64,000 nt of DNA, from positions 6,265,001 through 6,329,000 of the forward strand of contig CM060833.1 of the NCBI GenBank assembly GCA_030762175.1, in the 5' to 3' direction. The stretch's first letter is position 1. Each line of letters begins with the position of its first letter. Below the pieces are notes generated by a model. The model ran no database searches. It saw nothing but the letters and a program-made list of their open reading frames with translations, and was not told the DNA's origin. Made by a program: the position numbers and the translations under genes. Shown here piece by piece: positions 23,855-35,552 of this stretch. Origin of the DNA: Metallyticus violacea (Eukaryota > Arthropoda > Insecta > Mantodea > Metallyticidae).

Positions 23855-24655
23855 GTGCCAAAAATGTATACACACTTCAAGCAAAGAAAAAACTGTGTTA
23901 ACATAACAAAACTGAATTCACACAAACAGAAAATGATGAGCACTAATCATCTTAGACTTTTACAGTTACAACAGTTGCTCAAAATACCCACCATCGACGT
24001 CGATACACTTCTGAGTACGTTTAACTACTGATTGAGCAACGTTTGCGAAAGTGTCCTCAGCGATTACAGCACATGCCGTTTCAATTTCTTCCCGAAGTGC
24101 TGTCAGTGTAGCTGGTTTTCTACGGTATACAACATCCTTAACAGTTCCATAGGTAGAAGTCCAACGGAGTTAAAAAAACGCGGTGGAAACTCAATCGGAC
24201 CTCTTCGTTCTATCCAGTGCGCGGGCTTGTTGTTGTGCGAGGTCTCCCAGATTTGTCCTTATGAACATCGCATACGGTACCACGAGTCTCAAATTTGTCT
24301 CGAATGCGTGCAGTTGTTATTCGCGTTGGCGGTTCTGCTCTGTACACATGTCTCCATTGCTTTTGAACTTCAAAAACATTCGATTTTCCAATGCCACTTC
24401 AAAATTGCTTTCTGCTGTTCAAACGATAATCTTGGCTCCGTTTTGTTGTAGCAACGCTATCATAATGTATGCGATTGTTCACTGTTGATATACCTGTCAC
24501 TTAGCAACACTATCATAACGTAATGTGAGTCACATCTGTTTACAGAACATCATACTACACATTACTGTCGTTTTTCAGTCCAACTTTGAAATATATTAAA
24601 TAGATATCTACTGTGAAAGTGCGTATACATTTTAGCACCCTCGGTATATGTTTAA
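23855..24655 (-). mobile_element. Internally deleted DD41D-type element, copy 1
   Basis: The ends are inverted: 'AGAGGGTGCCAAAAATGTAT' at the left and a matching ATACATTTTAGCACCCTC at the right, next to TA. On the minus strand the N-terminal part near 24320-24200 reads 'WRHVYRAEPPTRITTARIRD' and 'SGRPRTTTSP', matching the helix-turn-helix seen in arthropod QQDG-type transposases (DUF4817-like). It then jumps to the C-terminal end 'LKRTQKCIDVDGGYFEQLL'. The catalytic core is deleted. A second copy with the same ends is at 62736-63330 on the other strand. Confidence 0.8.
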
Positions 24656-26640
24656 CTATAATTATCTAATTATATTTTTAAACATTTTATTATTCAAATT
24701 GTAACGCAACATCAATCGTATAAAACTGGAGGTAAACTTTCCCTGGAACGCACATGACGAGAGGTGACGTTTCTTGTGGTGCATACACATAATGACTCTC
24801 TTGGGCAAGTGTCTCTTTCTATCGCTTCCTCCCACCTGCTCCGTACAAAATACTAAAAAAAACGAGATACTGTTTGCACCGCAGCTAGTTCCCTACATTT
24901 TTTAACTCATTAAGGCGCATTGAGTGTTAAACTTTGAAACTTTTGGGTGTAGTTCAAACCTGCAACCTCCTAGGCCCTTGTTACACATTATAATATTATA
25001 CAGATTCGTCCTCTTAACATTTTACTTTCGGTTTCTAATTACTAAACAACTATTATGATAGTATTTTACATTTTAGTAAAAATACAACAATGTTGTTATA
25101 CATGCATATAACTTTAAGTGTTGTAATAGAAGTATTTAAAATTTTGAACTTATTTAAAATGTATTTTTTAAATTTATGTTTTTCAGATGATTGTAATTTG
25201 TTAAAATTACATTTATTAAATCTACAAGATACAAATTTTCACCAATAAAACTTTTTTTAATTAAAACTTTCATTAATAAATTTCATTTATTACCAAAAAT
25301 CTCGCTGCATTGTTACTTTTGCAAAGTCCAGGATTAGCACAAAAACTGAAGTAATCAAAATGGTCAATTATTATAACAAAAGTAAATATTTAAATGTTTT
25401 CTTGAACTCCTTAGCATTAAGTTACGTTATTATAGCATACTATTGTTCAAAATTTGAAATTTGCATATACTATTGCATTATCAGATGACAGAGCTCTAAA
25501 TCCCAGGTAGCACAGAATACAAACACAATACTAGCTTGCATTGTGAACATTTAATTTATTTTTAACAGTGCACATTTTGCGATCAGAGTACATTTTTAGT
25601 CCCCTGAAATAGTAGAGATTGTGGTACTTTTAAGTTTTAGCTTGTTGTTGTTTACATTATTTTATTTACAGTGTAAAATAGTAAAAAAAATTAATATGCA
25701 GGAGCAGTTGTATTCAGAAACAGCTCCTATTGATTTCAATTTTCTTCAATGCATGGCCTAATTCGGCTGATAATTTTGTTTTGGATTTTCTTGGAATTTT
25801 AACGGTGCTTTCCTTGTGTTTTTGTGCAGAAAATTGCTGATGTGCTTTTTATATATTAAATATGATACAAGTTGTTTTGATTCAATATTTTTGCTACAGT
25901 ATTTTTGAGCTGAATTTCTGCATAGCTCTCCTGTATGAAAACGATTATCAATTTTAATATAAGATATAGCTAGTGTAGAATGTAAGATTTTTCATTGATA
26001 GTTAAAAGTGTAGCCCATATCAGTATATATAAAATATTTTTGAACCTAATTAGTTGTGGTACAATATTTCCAGTAAAATAAAAGTAAAAATGCTGAGTAG
26101 TAAATTGCAGGCATACACTGAACCCCTGATTAAGAAATGGGATATGAAAATACGTATTTCATAACGTAAAATATGCTATGAGAATTGTGCTTTGTAGCCA
26201 TGGCAACCAAATGGAGAAGAAAAATAGCTAGTGAAAAACACCATTCTGATATATGCACTAAATAATGCGATAAAATATCATACAAATAATTTAAGCTGAA
26301 CAAACCAGTATATCACACTAGTTCTGGCACTAGCTGTGGGTCCCGATTGGGAAGAAAGGTGGGTAAAACCCAAGAAATTCAGGAATTCGGAACAAAACAA
26401 ATACAGGACGATCACAAAAAGCATCAAATAATGGGACGGATCGTAATTAAAGCCTTGGGTTACTAAAAATAGGTGTAACGTATAAGAATTATTTATATTT
26501 TTATAATTTATTTGTTTTTAATTACTTCCAACATAATACTGACTGCTACATATAATAAAAAATGCCCTGTATACAATAAAAAACTCAGCCATAATTTTCA
26601 GTTAATTTTGGGGATCATTGCACATTCCTACGCCATATTG
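24656..26640. other. AT-rich intron sequence
   Basis: Nearly 2 kb without a recognisable exon or repeat. A GC-richer stretch at 24730-24900 resembles a short segment near 62230 and may be old repeat sequence. Confidence 0.45.
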
Positions 26641-26921
26641 TTAGGGCCCTCTGAAACGTAGACCAAAGGTAGTGAGTTCAAAACTGGACACGAATTATGA
26701 ATTTTTAGGTCACCTTCGAAATGGAAGCAAAGCCGTTGGTTTCGTGTCGTAGATTTATGCCACGTAAAAGAACCTCAAACCTGAAGGGGGGGGGGGGGAA
26801 AGCAAAATTTATCTCCAAGCAAAATTTATCGACCGTTTCACGTCCTGAATTGAATGTAAGGATAATGATCAAAACTGTTGAATAGCGTTCTTTAAAAAAA
26901 TAAAAAAATAAATAAATCTAA
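26641..26921 (+). repeat. Old SINE-1 copy with G run
   Basis: A diverged SINE-1 with the anticodon-arm part of the head (GTAGACCAAAGG, B box GAGTTCAAAAC). The body is present and a run of about 13 G replaces the usual AAAGAAGAGG at 26785. Part of the body, 'CAAGCAAAATTTATC', is duplicated. Confidence 0.8.
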
Positions 26922-27064
26922 CCTAGCTTTATGAGCGTTGCCCATTAGTATTTTCCCTTCTGTCACTCGTCATGTTTTCAAGAAAGGCTCACCTGTTTCA
27001 GTTATAAGAAGCCGTGCAGCCATATGCAAATATATTGTACGAAAACCGCAAAGTAGTTTAAAAT

Positions 27065-27780
27065 GAATAACACTATACCGCTGCTGTCATAGTGAGAGAG
27101 AGTTGTAGATTAACATTAAGAACACTTTCAGAAATTCTGAACATTTCACCATTAGGTTCATAGCTGAAAAGTTACACATGAGATGTGTTTTGGACACAGC
27201 GGGTTGCAAGACTGGCTCATTCGCGTCACGTTCGCGCGCAATTGAAGATGCGGAGTTTCTTTCTGATGAAGAAATCCAGAGAGCAAACAGCAAAGCTCTG
27301 TGTGGTTTCTTCTGCAGGGACAGGTATGATCATCTCATTTTTCGATATTCAAGGAGAGATTTACCAGCACACACAACTGTAACTAGACAATACTACAGAG
27401 ATGTTCTGAAAACTCTGCAAGTCACTTAAATGCAACAAACTCCACACTGCACCACGGTAATGCACGGCCGCACATTACAAATGCTGTTACTAAATATCTC
27501 ACAAAAATCAATGTGAAGTGTAGGCCGCACCCTCCCTATAGCCCAGATTTAGCACCGTCTAACTTTTTTCTTTTCCCCAAAATGAAAAAACATCTTCGTG
27601 GGAGGCATTTTCCATCATCAGAAACAGTGCTGAAGGTTGCGGAGGCGATTCTGAAGAGTCTGACAAAAAATGTCTTTGGAGACTGGCAGAAACGCTGGGA
27701 CAGATGCATTGCGTCCAACGGGAAGTACTTTGAGAAAGATCATCAAATTTATAAGAATGAGTAAATATATATATTGTCAA
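27065..27780 (+). mobile_element. mariner-B copy e, inactive
   Basis: It starts in a truncated N-terminus and reads 'MRCVLDTAGCKTGSF' and 'DAEFLSDEEIQ', then 'GMIISFFDIQGEIYQH', then 'TTVTRQYYRDVLKTLQV'. The C-terminal part (27513-27764) is open: 'RPHPPYSPDLAPSNFFLFPK' with the third catalytic Asp replaced by Asn, then 'KKHLRGRHFPSSETVLK' and 'DWQKRWDRCIASNGKYFEKD'. HDN is destroyed ('TTVMHGRTLQ'). The best-preserved C-terminus of the mariner-B family in the window. Confidence 0.88.
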
Positions 27781-27807
27781 AAATAATTATGATCAAATTT
27801 TATGGAA

Positions 27808-28076
27808 CCGCCACGGATGGCTAAGGTCGTTAAGGCGCGGACTCGTGAGCGGCAGGTCAGGGGTTCGAATCCCGTCAGGACCGTCCTCCCTGATAGGCTT
27901 TTTCCAGGTTTTCCTCAGTCCTCATAAATGGCAAATGCCAGGGAGGCACCCTAAACTAGGACTGGAACATTTCCTTCCTTATAAAAAATCCTTTCCCAAT
28001 ATACCATTTCATCTCATGTATCATCAGTGTCCACCGTCTGTGGTGCCTCAGTAGTAAAAACGGGCGTTAAACACTT
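27808..28076 (+). repeat. SINE-2 copy
   Basis: The most complete SINE-2. Head CCGCCACGGATGGCTAAGG...TTAAGGCGCGG with a leucine/serine-like variable region, and B box GGTTCGAATCC. The body has CTTTTTCCAGGTTTTCCTC and ends 'CAGTAGTAAAAACGGGCGTT'. A T run of over 20 follows at 28120. Confidence 0.9.
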
Positions 28077-28754
28077 ATGAAAAAAGTAAGGGCAGTAAAA
28101 CATTTCCTATTCATATAATAGTTTTTTTTTTTTTTTTTTTTTCTGAAAGAGCAAATGAACAATTTGCATCAAACATAAAATTTGAGGTGTATAGCGGCTT
28201 TTCCAGGTGAAATCGGAGAGCGATGCTCCTATGTTTATATTTAATTTACACTTTATAAAACGTATACACGTATGGACAATTATTCACTATTCGTTTCTTT
28301 GCTAGAAGGCTATTAACTTAATGTGTCTTTGAATTTTCTAAATAAATAATTCTGAAATGTTTCGGATTATATAAAGGATATCAAGTAGAAACTCTGATAA
28401 GAGTTTTGCTATAAATAATTATTTCATCCTAAAGGGAAGCTTTTCAATTACTGGTATCTTTAACAAGAAGCCAGAATATAAATCCGGAATCGTTTGAGTT
28501 ACTTCCACTTGCGCGCAATTGCTCCAGTGTATGTGCTGTATGCCGCCAACCTTCCACCGCACGCTAAAATAAACAGTTATAAGAATTTTTTAAATTTGTG
28601 TAATTTTTTCTGACACCAAATTATATTTTTAAAAGCTGATATTCAATTTTTAAAATAGAATATTTTAACGTAAATATCAATATTTTAAAGATAATACAGC
28701 TTTTGAAAATAAGTTATAACTAAATAACATTTTGGTTAAATACGAAGACTGGAA

Positions 28755-28799
<45 letters not shown>

Positions 28800-28945
28800 T
28801 TCCCTCATCACACAGCGAAAATATGATGGTTAAACAATTTTTAATAGGAACTGATTTCATGTGATTGGTGTGAAAAATTTGAAGTGCATACGTGCATGCG
28901 TCTTAGTACAGGGCGCAGGCAAAGATTGACAAGTGTTTGCCACTC
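28077..28945. other. AT-rich intron sequence with microsatellite
   Basis: Contains a T run at 28122-28142 and the ATT repeat at 28754-28800. Nothing else recognised. Confidence 0.45.
28754..28800. repeat. (ATT)n microsatellite
   Basis: About 15 perfect ATT units. Confidence 0.97.
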
Positions 28946-28949
28946 GGCT

Positions 28950-29860
28950 GCGTAAAATGGAGTTGCTTAGTAACGAGCAGAATTCGGCTCTGGAATTTTG
29001 CTTCCATCTGCAGAAATCCAGTATGGAATTGGTTTTTTTTTCTAAGTAGGGTTTAACGTCTGTTTTTACTACTGAGGCACCACAGGCGGTGACACTGATG
29101 ATGTATGAGATGAAAAGATATATTAGGAAAGGAGTATTCAGGAAGGAAACGTTCCAGGCCTAAGTTTAGGGTATCTCCCCGACATTTGCCACTTATGAGG
29201 AGGAAACCTGGAATAAACCTCAGTCAGGGAGGACGGTCCTGATGGGATTGGAACCCCAGAACCCTTGCTCACGAATCCGCGCCTTAACGACCTCGGCCAC
29301 TCGTGGCGGTATATGAAAGCGTACACGATGTTACACCGTGCATATGGCGATGATGTTCTGCCACAGTCAACCACACTTTGGTAGTTCAAAGAGTTTAAAG
29401 AGAGCGGTGTATCAACAACCAAGCAAGGCGGTCCAGGTGCTCCAAACACTGCAGTGAATAAGACCATGATTAACACAGTTACTGTCATCGTTCGGGAAGA
29501 TCGACGAATAGACTGGCAGACATGTTACAGATTTCCTAGTAGTGCATTCACATTCACTATCGCTTACAATGAGAGGCGTCTGTGTCAGATTGTTGACGTC
29601 TGAACCGCCATTGGGCCGGTTTATCAACAAGAAGTTCACCTGCAAACACCGGCTATTGGGGAGTATTGCAAGATTGTTTCAAGCCTCCTGATTGACGAAA
29701 ACGTCCTGATCAGCTAATTGGCACGTTCACCATGGCAACGCACGTCCTCACGCTGCTCAACATTTGGCCAGAAAAACACTTTAAACTTTGCCCCACTCTC
29801 CATACAGCCCGTGCTCAGCTCTGTGCTAATTTTATCAATTTCCTCGCTTCATAAACAAGC
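28950..29860 (+). mobile_element. Decayed mariner (type G), split by a SINE-2
   Basis: Before the SINE the plus strand reads 'ALEFCFHLQKSSMEL'; after it 'YESVHDV', together the mariner N-terminus (LEFCFRLGKSxxETYExL pattern). Then come 'STTKQGGPGAPNTAVNKTM', 'VREDRRID', 'VHHGNARPHAAQHLARKTL' at about 29728-29785 (the HDNARPH region, with Asp changed to Gly) and 'SPYSPCSALC'. The catalytic middle is deleted. Confidence 0.7.
29045..29310 (-). repeat. SINE-2 copy inside a mariner
   Basis: Minus-strand SINE-2: head CCGCCACGAGTGGCCGAGG, B box GGGTTCCAATCCC, body with TTTCCAGGTTTCCTCC and the end 'CAGTAGTAAAAACAGACGTT'. The mariner reading continues across it. Confidence 0.9.
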
Positions 29861-30009
29861 TCCTGTACTGAATGTTAATATTTTATATGTAGGCTGTTCA
29901 GCTTAAAACACCCATAAAAGATATGGCTATATGGCCAAAGAAAAATAAATGTTGAGTAGTGCACATCTTGCAATTTATGTAATGGTGGTCTCAGAGGTTG
30001 AGATTTAGC

Positions 30010-30400
30010 AATGCATAAATACCAAAAGGCTGTTAATTCTCTAACGCTGGAGCATGTACAGCGCCTGTTTCGTCGAAAATGCGGCCTTCAAGGACGTGGT
30101 CCCATTCCTGACTACAAAGAAAATTCTGAACCTACAGTGACTGCCATGTTGTGTCACAGCTTCCTGCTGTAATCATTTATCAGCAAGACGGCGCTCCTGC
30201 TCACTTCGCTGACCGGTACGCAGTTTTCTTAATGCCAACTTTCCGATACAATGAATTGGCAGAATCCAATACCATAGCTTCGCCACCAAGGTCACCAGAT
30301 CTAACACCCTTGGATTTTTAGCGAATTATGAAAGAATGTAGTATCCATGAAAATATTTTTGAAAAATTTCCGTAAATCTTCATCCATTCTACTTGCTAGC
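30010..30400 (+). mobile_element. Decayed DD41D-type transposase
   Basis: The plus strand reads 'VIIYQQDGAPAHFADRYAVF' at about 30175-30235 and 'PPRSPDLTPLDF' ending near 30320. There are 41 residues between the two aspartates, as in the 42.5-kb element. The N-terminal 'LEHVQRLFRRKCGLQ' lies at 30050-30100 with a deletion between. A stop follows directly after LDF. Confidence 0.75.
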
Positions 30401-30590
30401 CACCAAAAATGACAGTAAAAATGAAAAGGCGTGAATGTGTGTATTAGATCACGCTCTAACAGTCGCAATTTTTTTTTTCCTCAACGAAACGCGGCATATG
30501 CTATTTAATAAAATAAGATTAATTGTTTCTGAAAATCAGGAAAATAGGACTATGCTAGACTAGGGTATGCTTTTTTAAAATAAAAAATTA

Positions 30591-30834
30591 CGGATGCCTT
30601 TAACAACTCAGGTCGTCAGTGTTCCATTCAATTCCGGGCATGAAACGGCCAGCTCAGAGGCCTCTTCTTTCATGCTTGAAGTTCTTTTTCGTGCCGTAAA
30701 TGTACGACACGGGACCCGAAACCATACTTAATATTTTTACACCCGAAAAAATCCATCAATCCTGGCCGGAATCGAATTCGCGATCTTGGGTTTAGAAAGC
30801 AAGTATGTTTAACACTACACCACCAGGACCGACT
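30591..30834 (-). repeat. SINE-1 copy
   Basis: Minus-strand SINE-1 with the head GGTCCTGGTGGTGTAGTG, a modified B box and a body with a short deletion at 'GCTGGCCGTT'. This is the only antisense SINE-1 within the Ca-beta gene. Confidence 0.9.
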
Positions 30835-31290
30835 GGGGGGTATGCCTGAAAGCCGAATTTTTGTCATCGCAGAAGACTTTGAGAGGGGGACTATGATAGC
30901 ATTAACAATAGGATTTTCGCGCCAAAAGATAAACTCGTTGGTATTGAAAGAGTGAGAGGGGAATATGTGCCCTTGCACATGGACTGGATACTCTTAGACA
31001 GCGGCCGGCCTGCGGCTTCAGTACCGAACGGCGGCGGAAAAAGCCGAAATTCAGGGAATGCTGGAGCGATGCGAAGCGATGTACAAATCTTAAACGGTAA
31101 TGTGCTCCATCAACCTTGGTAGTGTAAACTGTACAACAAATGCAGGCGGAGAGAACATAACGGTTTCGGAACAAGAAAACAAGCAACCGTACACATAAAA
31201 TTAACAATTAATTGTTAATTGCATTCCGTTTTAGTTGTTGTACAGCTTACGTTAAGCTAACAATGTAACACGTATATAAAATAATAATGA
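30835..31290. other. Intron sequence, nothing recognised
   Basis: Moderate GC content at 30990-31080, no recognisable exon or repeat. Confidence 0.4.
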
Positions 31291-32548
31291 TACGAGGGTA
31301 AATCCATAAGTTTCCGGCCTAACCATTTTCTAGGTATGATAAAGACAAAAACTATATTTCACTTTTCAATATAGTTTCCCTTTATTGGAGTACTCTCCTC
31401 ACATCTTTTAATTAACATTTCAACCCCCCCCCCCAAAGTAAGAAGTCTTGTCTGCACAATAGGCATAAACAACACCCATCACTTCTTCTTCACGCTTAAA
31501 TTTCCTTCCTCGTAGGTCCTTCTTGAGTTATGAGAAGAGGAAATAGTTACTGGGAGCTATATCTGGGCTGTAGGGTGGATGGTCGATCTCTTTGAAGTCA
31601 CATTTCTTCACATCTTCCTTTGTAACAAGAGCTGTGTGCACAGGCGCGTTGTCGTGAAGAAGGTGCACATCACCACTCAGCTCTCCTCGCCTTTTCTATT
31701 TGATGGAAGCACGTAGTTTGTGCAGTAGGCCAGCATAGTACTCCCCATTTACTGTGGTATTCCTCTCCTTGAAGTAAATGAGGATTATTCCTTCACAGTC
31801 CCAAAAGATTGTGGCCATAATCTTCTTGGTTGACTGAGTGACCTTGGTCTTTAGAGGCGGTGCTTCGTAAGGTTTACGCCTGTCACTCCATTGATTCTCT
31901 TTTGGACAAGGGAACATAGTAGAGAACCATAGTTTCATCTCCTGTAACAATGATTTGCAGAACTTCTCTCTCGTTGCCACGGCAGAGCTCCAAAAGTGCC
32001 TGACATCAGATGACTCGTTGCTACTTTTGGACTGAGGAAAGAAGTCCAGGCACCCATCTTGCACTAACCTTATTCGTGTTTAAATGTTCATGAATAATTC
32101 AAAGGACTGTTGTTCTATAAAGGCCCAACCTTGCTGCTATTTCTGTAACTTTGAACCGCCGGTCTTCCATAATTTCTCCTTTCACAAGAGCGATGTTTTC
32201 AGGAGTGAACACCTCCAAGGGCCGACCTGCTCGCTCTTCGTCTTCAATGCTTTCTCGACCCATTCGAAAAAGTTTAGCTCATTCTTTTACAGTAGAATAT
32301 GAGGGGGATGCTTTCCCATATACACCGTCCAATCGCTGTTTAATTTCATTTGGAGTAAGTCATTCTTTTGTGAAGAACTGAATAACAGCTCGAAACTCCA
32401 TTTTGAACATGTCACAATCTTCTACACATAGCCTTCTTTATGCAACTATATCTGAACACAGCGGAGCGGAAGTTACAGCTGCAATTATTTACTTAACAGA
32501 CAGCAGGTAAGGCCGGTAGTCCTTATCGGCGAGACCGGAAACTCATAC
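31291..32548 (-). mobile_element. mariner-A copy 4 (DD34D), inactive
   Basis: About 1.26 kb on the minus strand. The ends are 'TACGAGGGTAAATCCATAAG' at the left and the matching inverted 'ACCGGAAACTCATA' at the right. From the 5' end (right) it has the helix-turn-helix region ('FRMGRESIEDEE' in one frame), 'LSSVQK', 'KPYEAPPLKTKVTQSTKKIM' at 31870-31810 and the DD34D core in broken frames near 31650-31560. It shares a run of about 12 C with copy 1 (31425), so these two may come from the same source copy. It lies in the last Ca-beta intron, inverted relative to copies 2 and 3. Confidence 0.92.
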
Positions 32549-35247
32549 AATAAAAAATTTACTTTTAAGCCTGAAATTTGTGTTTTTTATTAAATACATA
32601 TATATGTATTCAGCTGGCGTTACTACTCTCTCCGACCTAGCGCTCTGTAATAAACTTTACAAATGCAACTTGCTGAGCAAACCGCTTTGTTTGCGCAGCT
32701 CCTGCGTGAGGGTCTTTTTCTTATTTGGATTCGTAAAGTGTATTGTATAGAACACCAGTGGCTGACCTCGAGGATTTGAAGCACAAATAGAGGTTGGCAT
32801 ATGGCGTGCTATAAATTGCAGTCATGTTGTAATCCATTGAATATTAAAAATGTCATTCTTAATGTATCATAAAATATTTAGCTTTAACAAAAATTTAATT
32901 TTTGTGTCATTGTGGAGTTTTTCCTTTGCCATGTCTACTTACAAAAAAAAAAAAAGTTGAACTTTTTTTTATTGAAGAAATTCTCATGGCTTGTTACGTG
33001 ATAACATTTTATTTGCCAATTAAAGTTTTTGCAACATTTTCTTAAACAGGGGTCAAGTCTATTGTCATTATGTCAGAATATCCTATACAATTTTTCCCTT
33101 CACTTGTAATAATATTGTAGTTAAGCAAGATATACACCCAGAATGTTTTTAAAAATAAATTATTTGAAATCCATTTCCATAAATTTTACATTTTTATTAA
33201 TGTACAACATGATACAAATTTTCCCCAAAATTAATGAAACAAACTTTGGTAACACTGCACTGAAAATAATCACAAAAATTTATATTTGGACTGTCTTTGA
33301 TTTATTTAAATTTTCTTTTGTTTCTCCATTTGATTATTTGATATTTTATTGCAGTATGCAGCTTTTTGGACGTTAATTATCGCTTGATATTTAATTTGTT
33401 TGTTTTAATCAGAGTATTTCGGTAAATTTATTATAAACTGCAGCATGTGTAATTATAAAACATGATGCTTTATGATTTTTTTTGTTACAGTACTGATTTA
33501 TCTCTATTGTCCTTAAATTATGTTTTTTTTTATATTTTTTGTTTCTCTTTTGTTGCAACGTTATGATCTTCTCTTCCTTGTGGTGTTGATTCTGAAATAA
33601 AGAGTCCATTGTGCCATCTACTGGCGTAGTGAGACAGGCAGCTTCGGTAGAAATATCCTAAAGACCCCTTCTCTACCAGCTGGCCTTTTAAAATGCACTT
33701 TGTTTGAAACCAGAAGAATTAAAGTGAACATGTATATTTGGCTGTAAGTATAGTTTGAAAAAAAAAATCAGGGAATGCTTAAAACGAGTGGTGAATTTTG
33801 TGAGATCTGCTTTGTTTAAAAAAAAATTACCCAAAATAATAATAATGACAGAACTTTTGAAAAAGTTTTACCTTAAAGCATTTCTTCCCTTAAAAAAATG
33901 TGATTTAAATAGTTTTTGTGTACCCCTGTGTTTTTAACAAAAGTTTTGGACACTTTTATTGAATTGTGTTTGTAATTTTGTTATCGTTTAACAAGACAAT
34001 GATAGCAAAATTGACAAACGTCTCCCAGTTTATTTATATTAAACTTGCTTCCCTCCCCCAAACCCCTTTTCAATTGCTGTTGATAATACTGTGGTGACAA
34101 ATCAAACACCCCTCCCCCATTTTCCTAACTCTTTAACAACTTGCTATTAAGTACCTTATTTTTTTTGCCATAACGCGTTTTGTGTAACACACTAGATGAA
34201 ATTGGCGTGAGTGACTTGTGTTTCTAGGTGTATAGTGAATCAGGAAATTTTTTATTCCAAGGGTTTTTCGCGCATGTATAGTTTAAAAAAATTACTTCCA
34301 CAGATGGCAGAAGCAGTGTGTGACCTATGATGGGAGTGACATCTCTTGGACGTCGCACACATATTGTGTTCGCAAATAATGGCGCGAGGGAAGGTAACCT
34401 TAAGTTCGAAGCAAAACATACTGTAAACAAAGATTACGGCTTTTGTCGCAAAATTATATTTATATTTATTATTATTATTATTATTATTGTTAACTCGCAT
34501 TTCACAGTTTTTCTTGCTTTGTTTCAATCTTTCTGTTATGTCTTCAACCTAACATCCACACACAACACACAAAAAAAAATTGGCGCCTCTTTTTCCAACG
34601 GCTTTTGTGTGCGGTTGGTGTCACATTTTCATATGTTCGCATGTCGTGATACAGAAATACTCACTTTCCTTCGATGTAAATCAACTTACCTGTTTTTATT
34701 TATTCCCCCCCTTTTTTGTGTTTTGTTTGAATTATTTTCGTTAGTGCTTCAGAAAAGTATTGTTTTTTTTTTTAGTTTTTTTTTTTTTCAAACGTAATCC
34801 TGTTGTTCAATACAATACCTTCACTATACCAACAGTACACATTACTTTTAAAAACTTTTCAGCGGTGTTACATGTTGCTTTACATTATTCTATATGTATT
34901 TTTGTATGGTTCTCTTTTCTTGGTGTCCTATTTTTTTTTTTTTTCGTAGAATTTAGTTTATGTGTCCAGTGTATCTCTGACTAGTGTTTCAAGTACTTTA
35001 ATTTTTTTTTTATGTAGAACTATTAATGTAGGTCGCTCACGCGTTTCCTTTTCACGATATTTAGTTGTTAGTTTAATGTACATCTTCGAGGTAAACACAT
35101 AGATTTTAAGTTAAAAAAAAAAAGAAAAAAAAAAAGAATTAATTCTTCAGTTTTAATAAATTACTTAGGAATTAAATTGAAATGATAGACCCAATTGCTG
35201 AATTTAAACGAAACGTTGCTACATTGTTTGTTGTGGATTGGTTTTAG
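32549..35247 (+). other. Last Ca-beta intron, 3' part, without recognised transposons
   Basis: AT-rich with T-rich low-complexity stretches (34440-34980) and a short ATT run at 34465. No SINE or mariner was found. It ends in a weak pyrimidine tract and the tandem acceptor TAGCAGCAG. A CTCF-like motif occurs at 33611. Confidence 0.55.
33611..33624 (-). promoter_or_regulatory. CTCF-like motif
   Basis: The reverse complement CCAGTAGATGGCAC fits all 14 positions of the published CTCF consensus CCASYAGRKGGCRS. A motif match alone does not show binding. Confidence 0.4.
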
Positions 35248-35552
35248 CAGCAGGTCCCGTATACCATCAGCACGCCCGAGGCCGATCGCGTTTGGAGCGT
35301 GACAGAGGCGAATATGACGATTATAACGCCAGCATGGCACCACCATCATCACGCGACATGTACCACCACCCTCACCACCATCAGCACCAGCCTGCCTATC
35401 ATAGTTCACACTATGGTCCTATGCCACCGCAACACCGCGGGGGAGACGAGCGATATCTCCCTCATCCACAGCACCGCAGCGCCATGCGAGAAACAGATGA
35501 CTATCACTCTCCACACAGAGCGTCTTCACGACGTGCGCTTAATGCCATCTAG
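35248..35552 (+). CDS. Ca-beta: Ca-beta last coding exon, His/Pro/Arg-rich tail and stop
   Basis: The exon gives two bases to a split Ala codon, 100 codons and TAG at 35550-35552. The start after TAG at 35247 is the first of three possible acceptors (TAG, CAG, CAG ending at 35247, 35250 and 35253), all in frame. The peptide is basic and His/Pro-rich: 'GRSRLERDRGEYDDYNASM', 'YHHPHHHQHQPAYHSSHYGP' and 'MPPQHRGGDERYLPHPQHRS', ending 'RASSRRALNAI'. It is low in complexity and probably unstructured. GC content is much higher than in the flanking intron and UTR, which supports coding. Upstream exons fit in phase 1. Assignment to the same gene rests on phase, orientation and the continuing composition. 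Confidence 0.88.

Noticed and set aside
24032..24451. 139-codon plus-strand open frame as a Cys-rich protein
   Set aside because: It is the antisense of a decayed transposase, whose real motifs read on the minus strand.
28754..28800. CRISPR-like array or other structured repeat
   Set aside because: It is a plain trinucleotide microsatellite. No spaced direct repeats were found anywhere in the window.
34327..34797. 156-codon open frame as a gene
   Set aside because: Phe/Ile runs come from poly-T and ATT repeats in the intron before the last Ca-beta exon.
35161..35409. Minus-strand open frame over the last Ca-beta exon
   Set aside because: Antisense shadow of the GC-rich coding exon.
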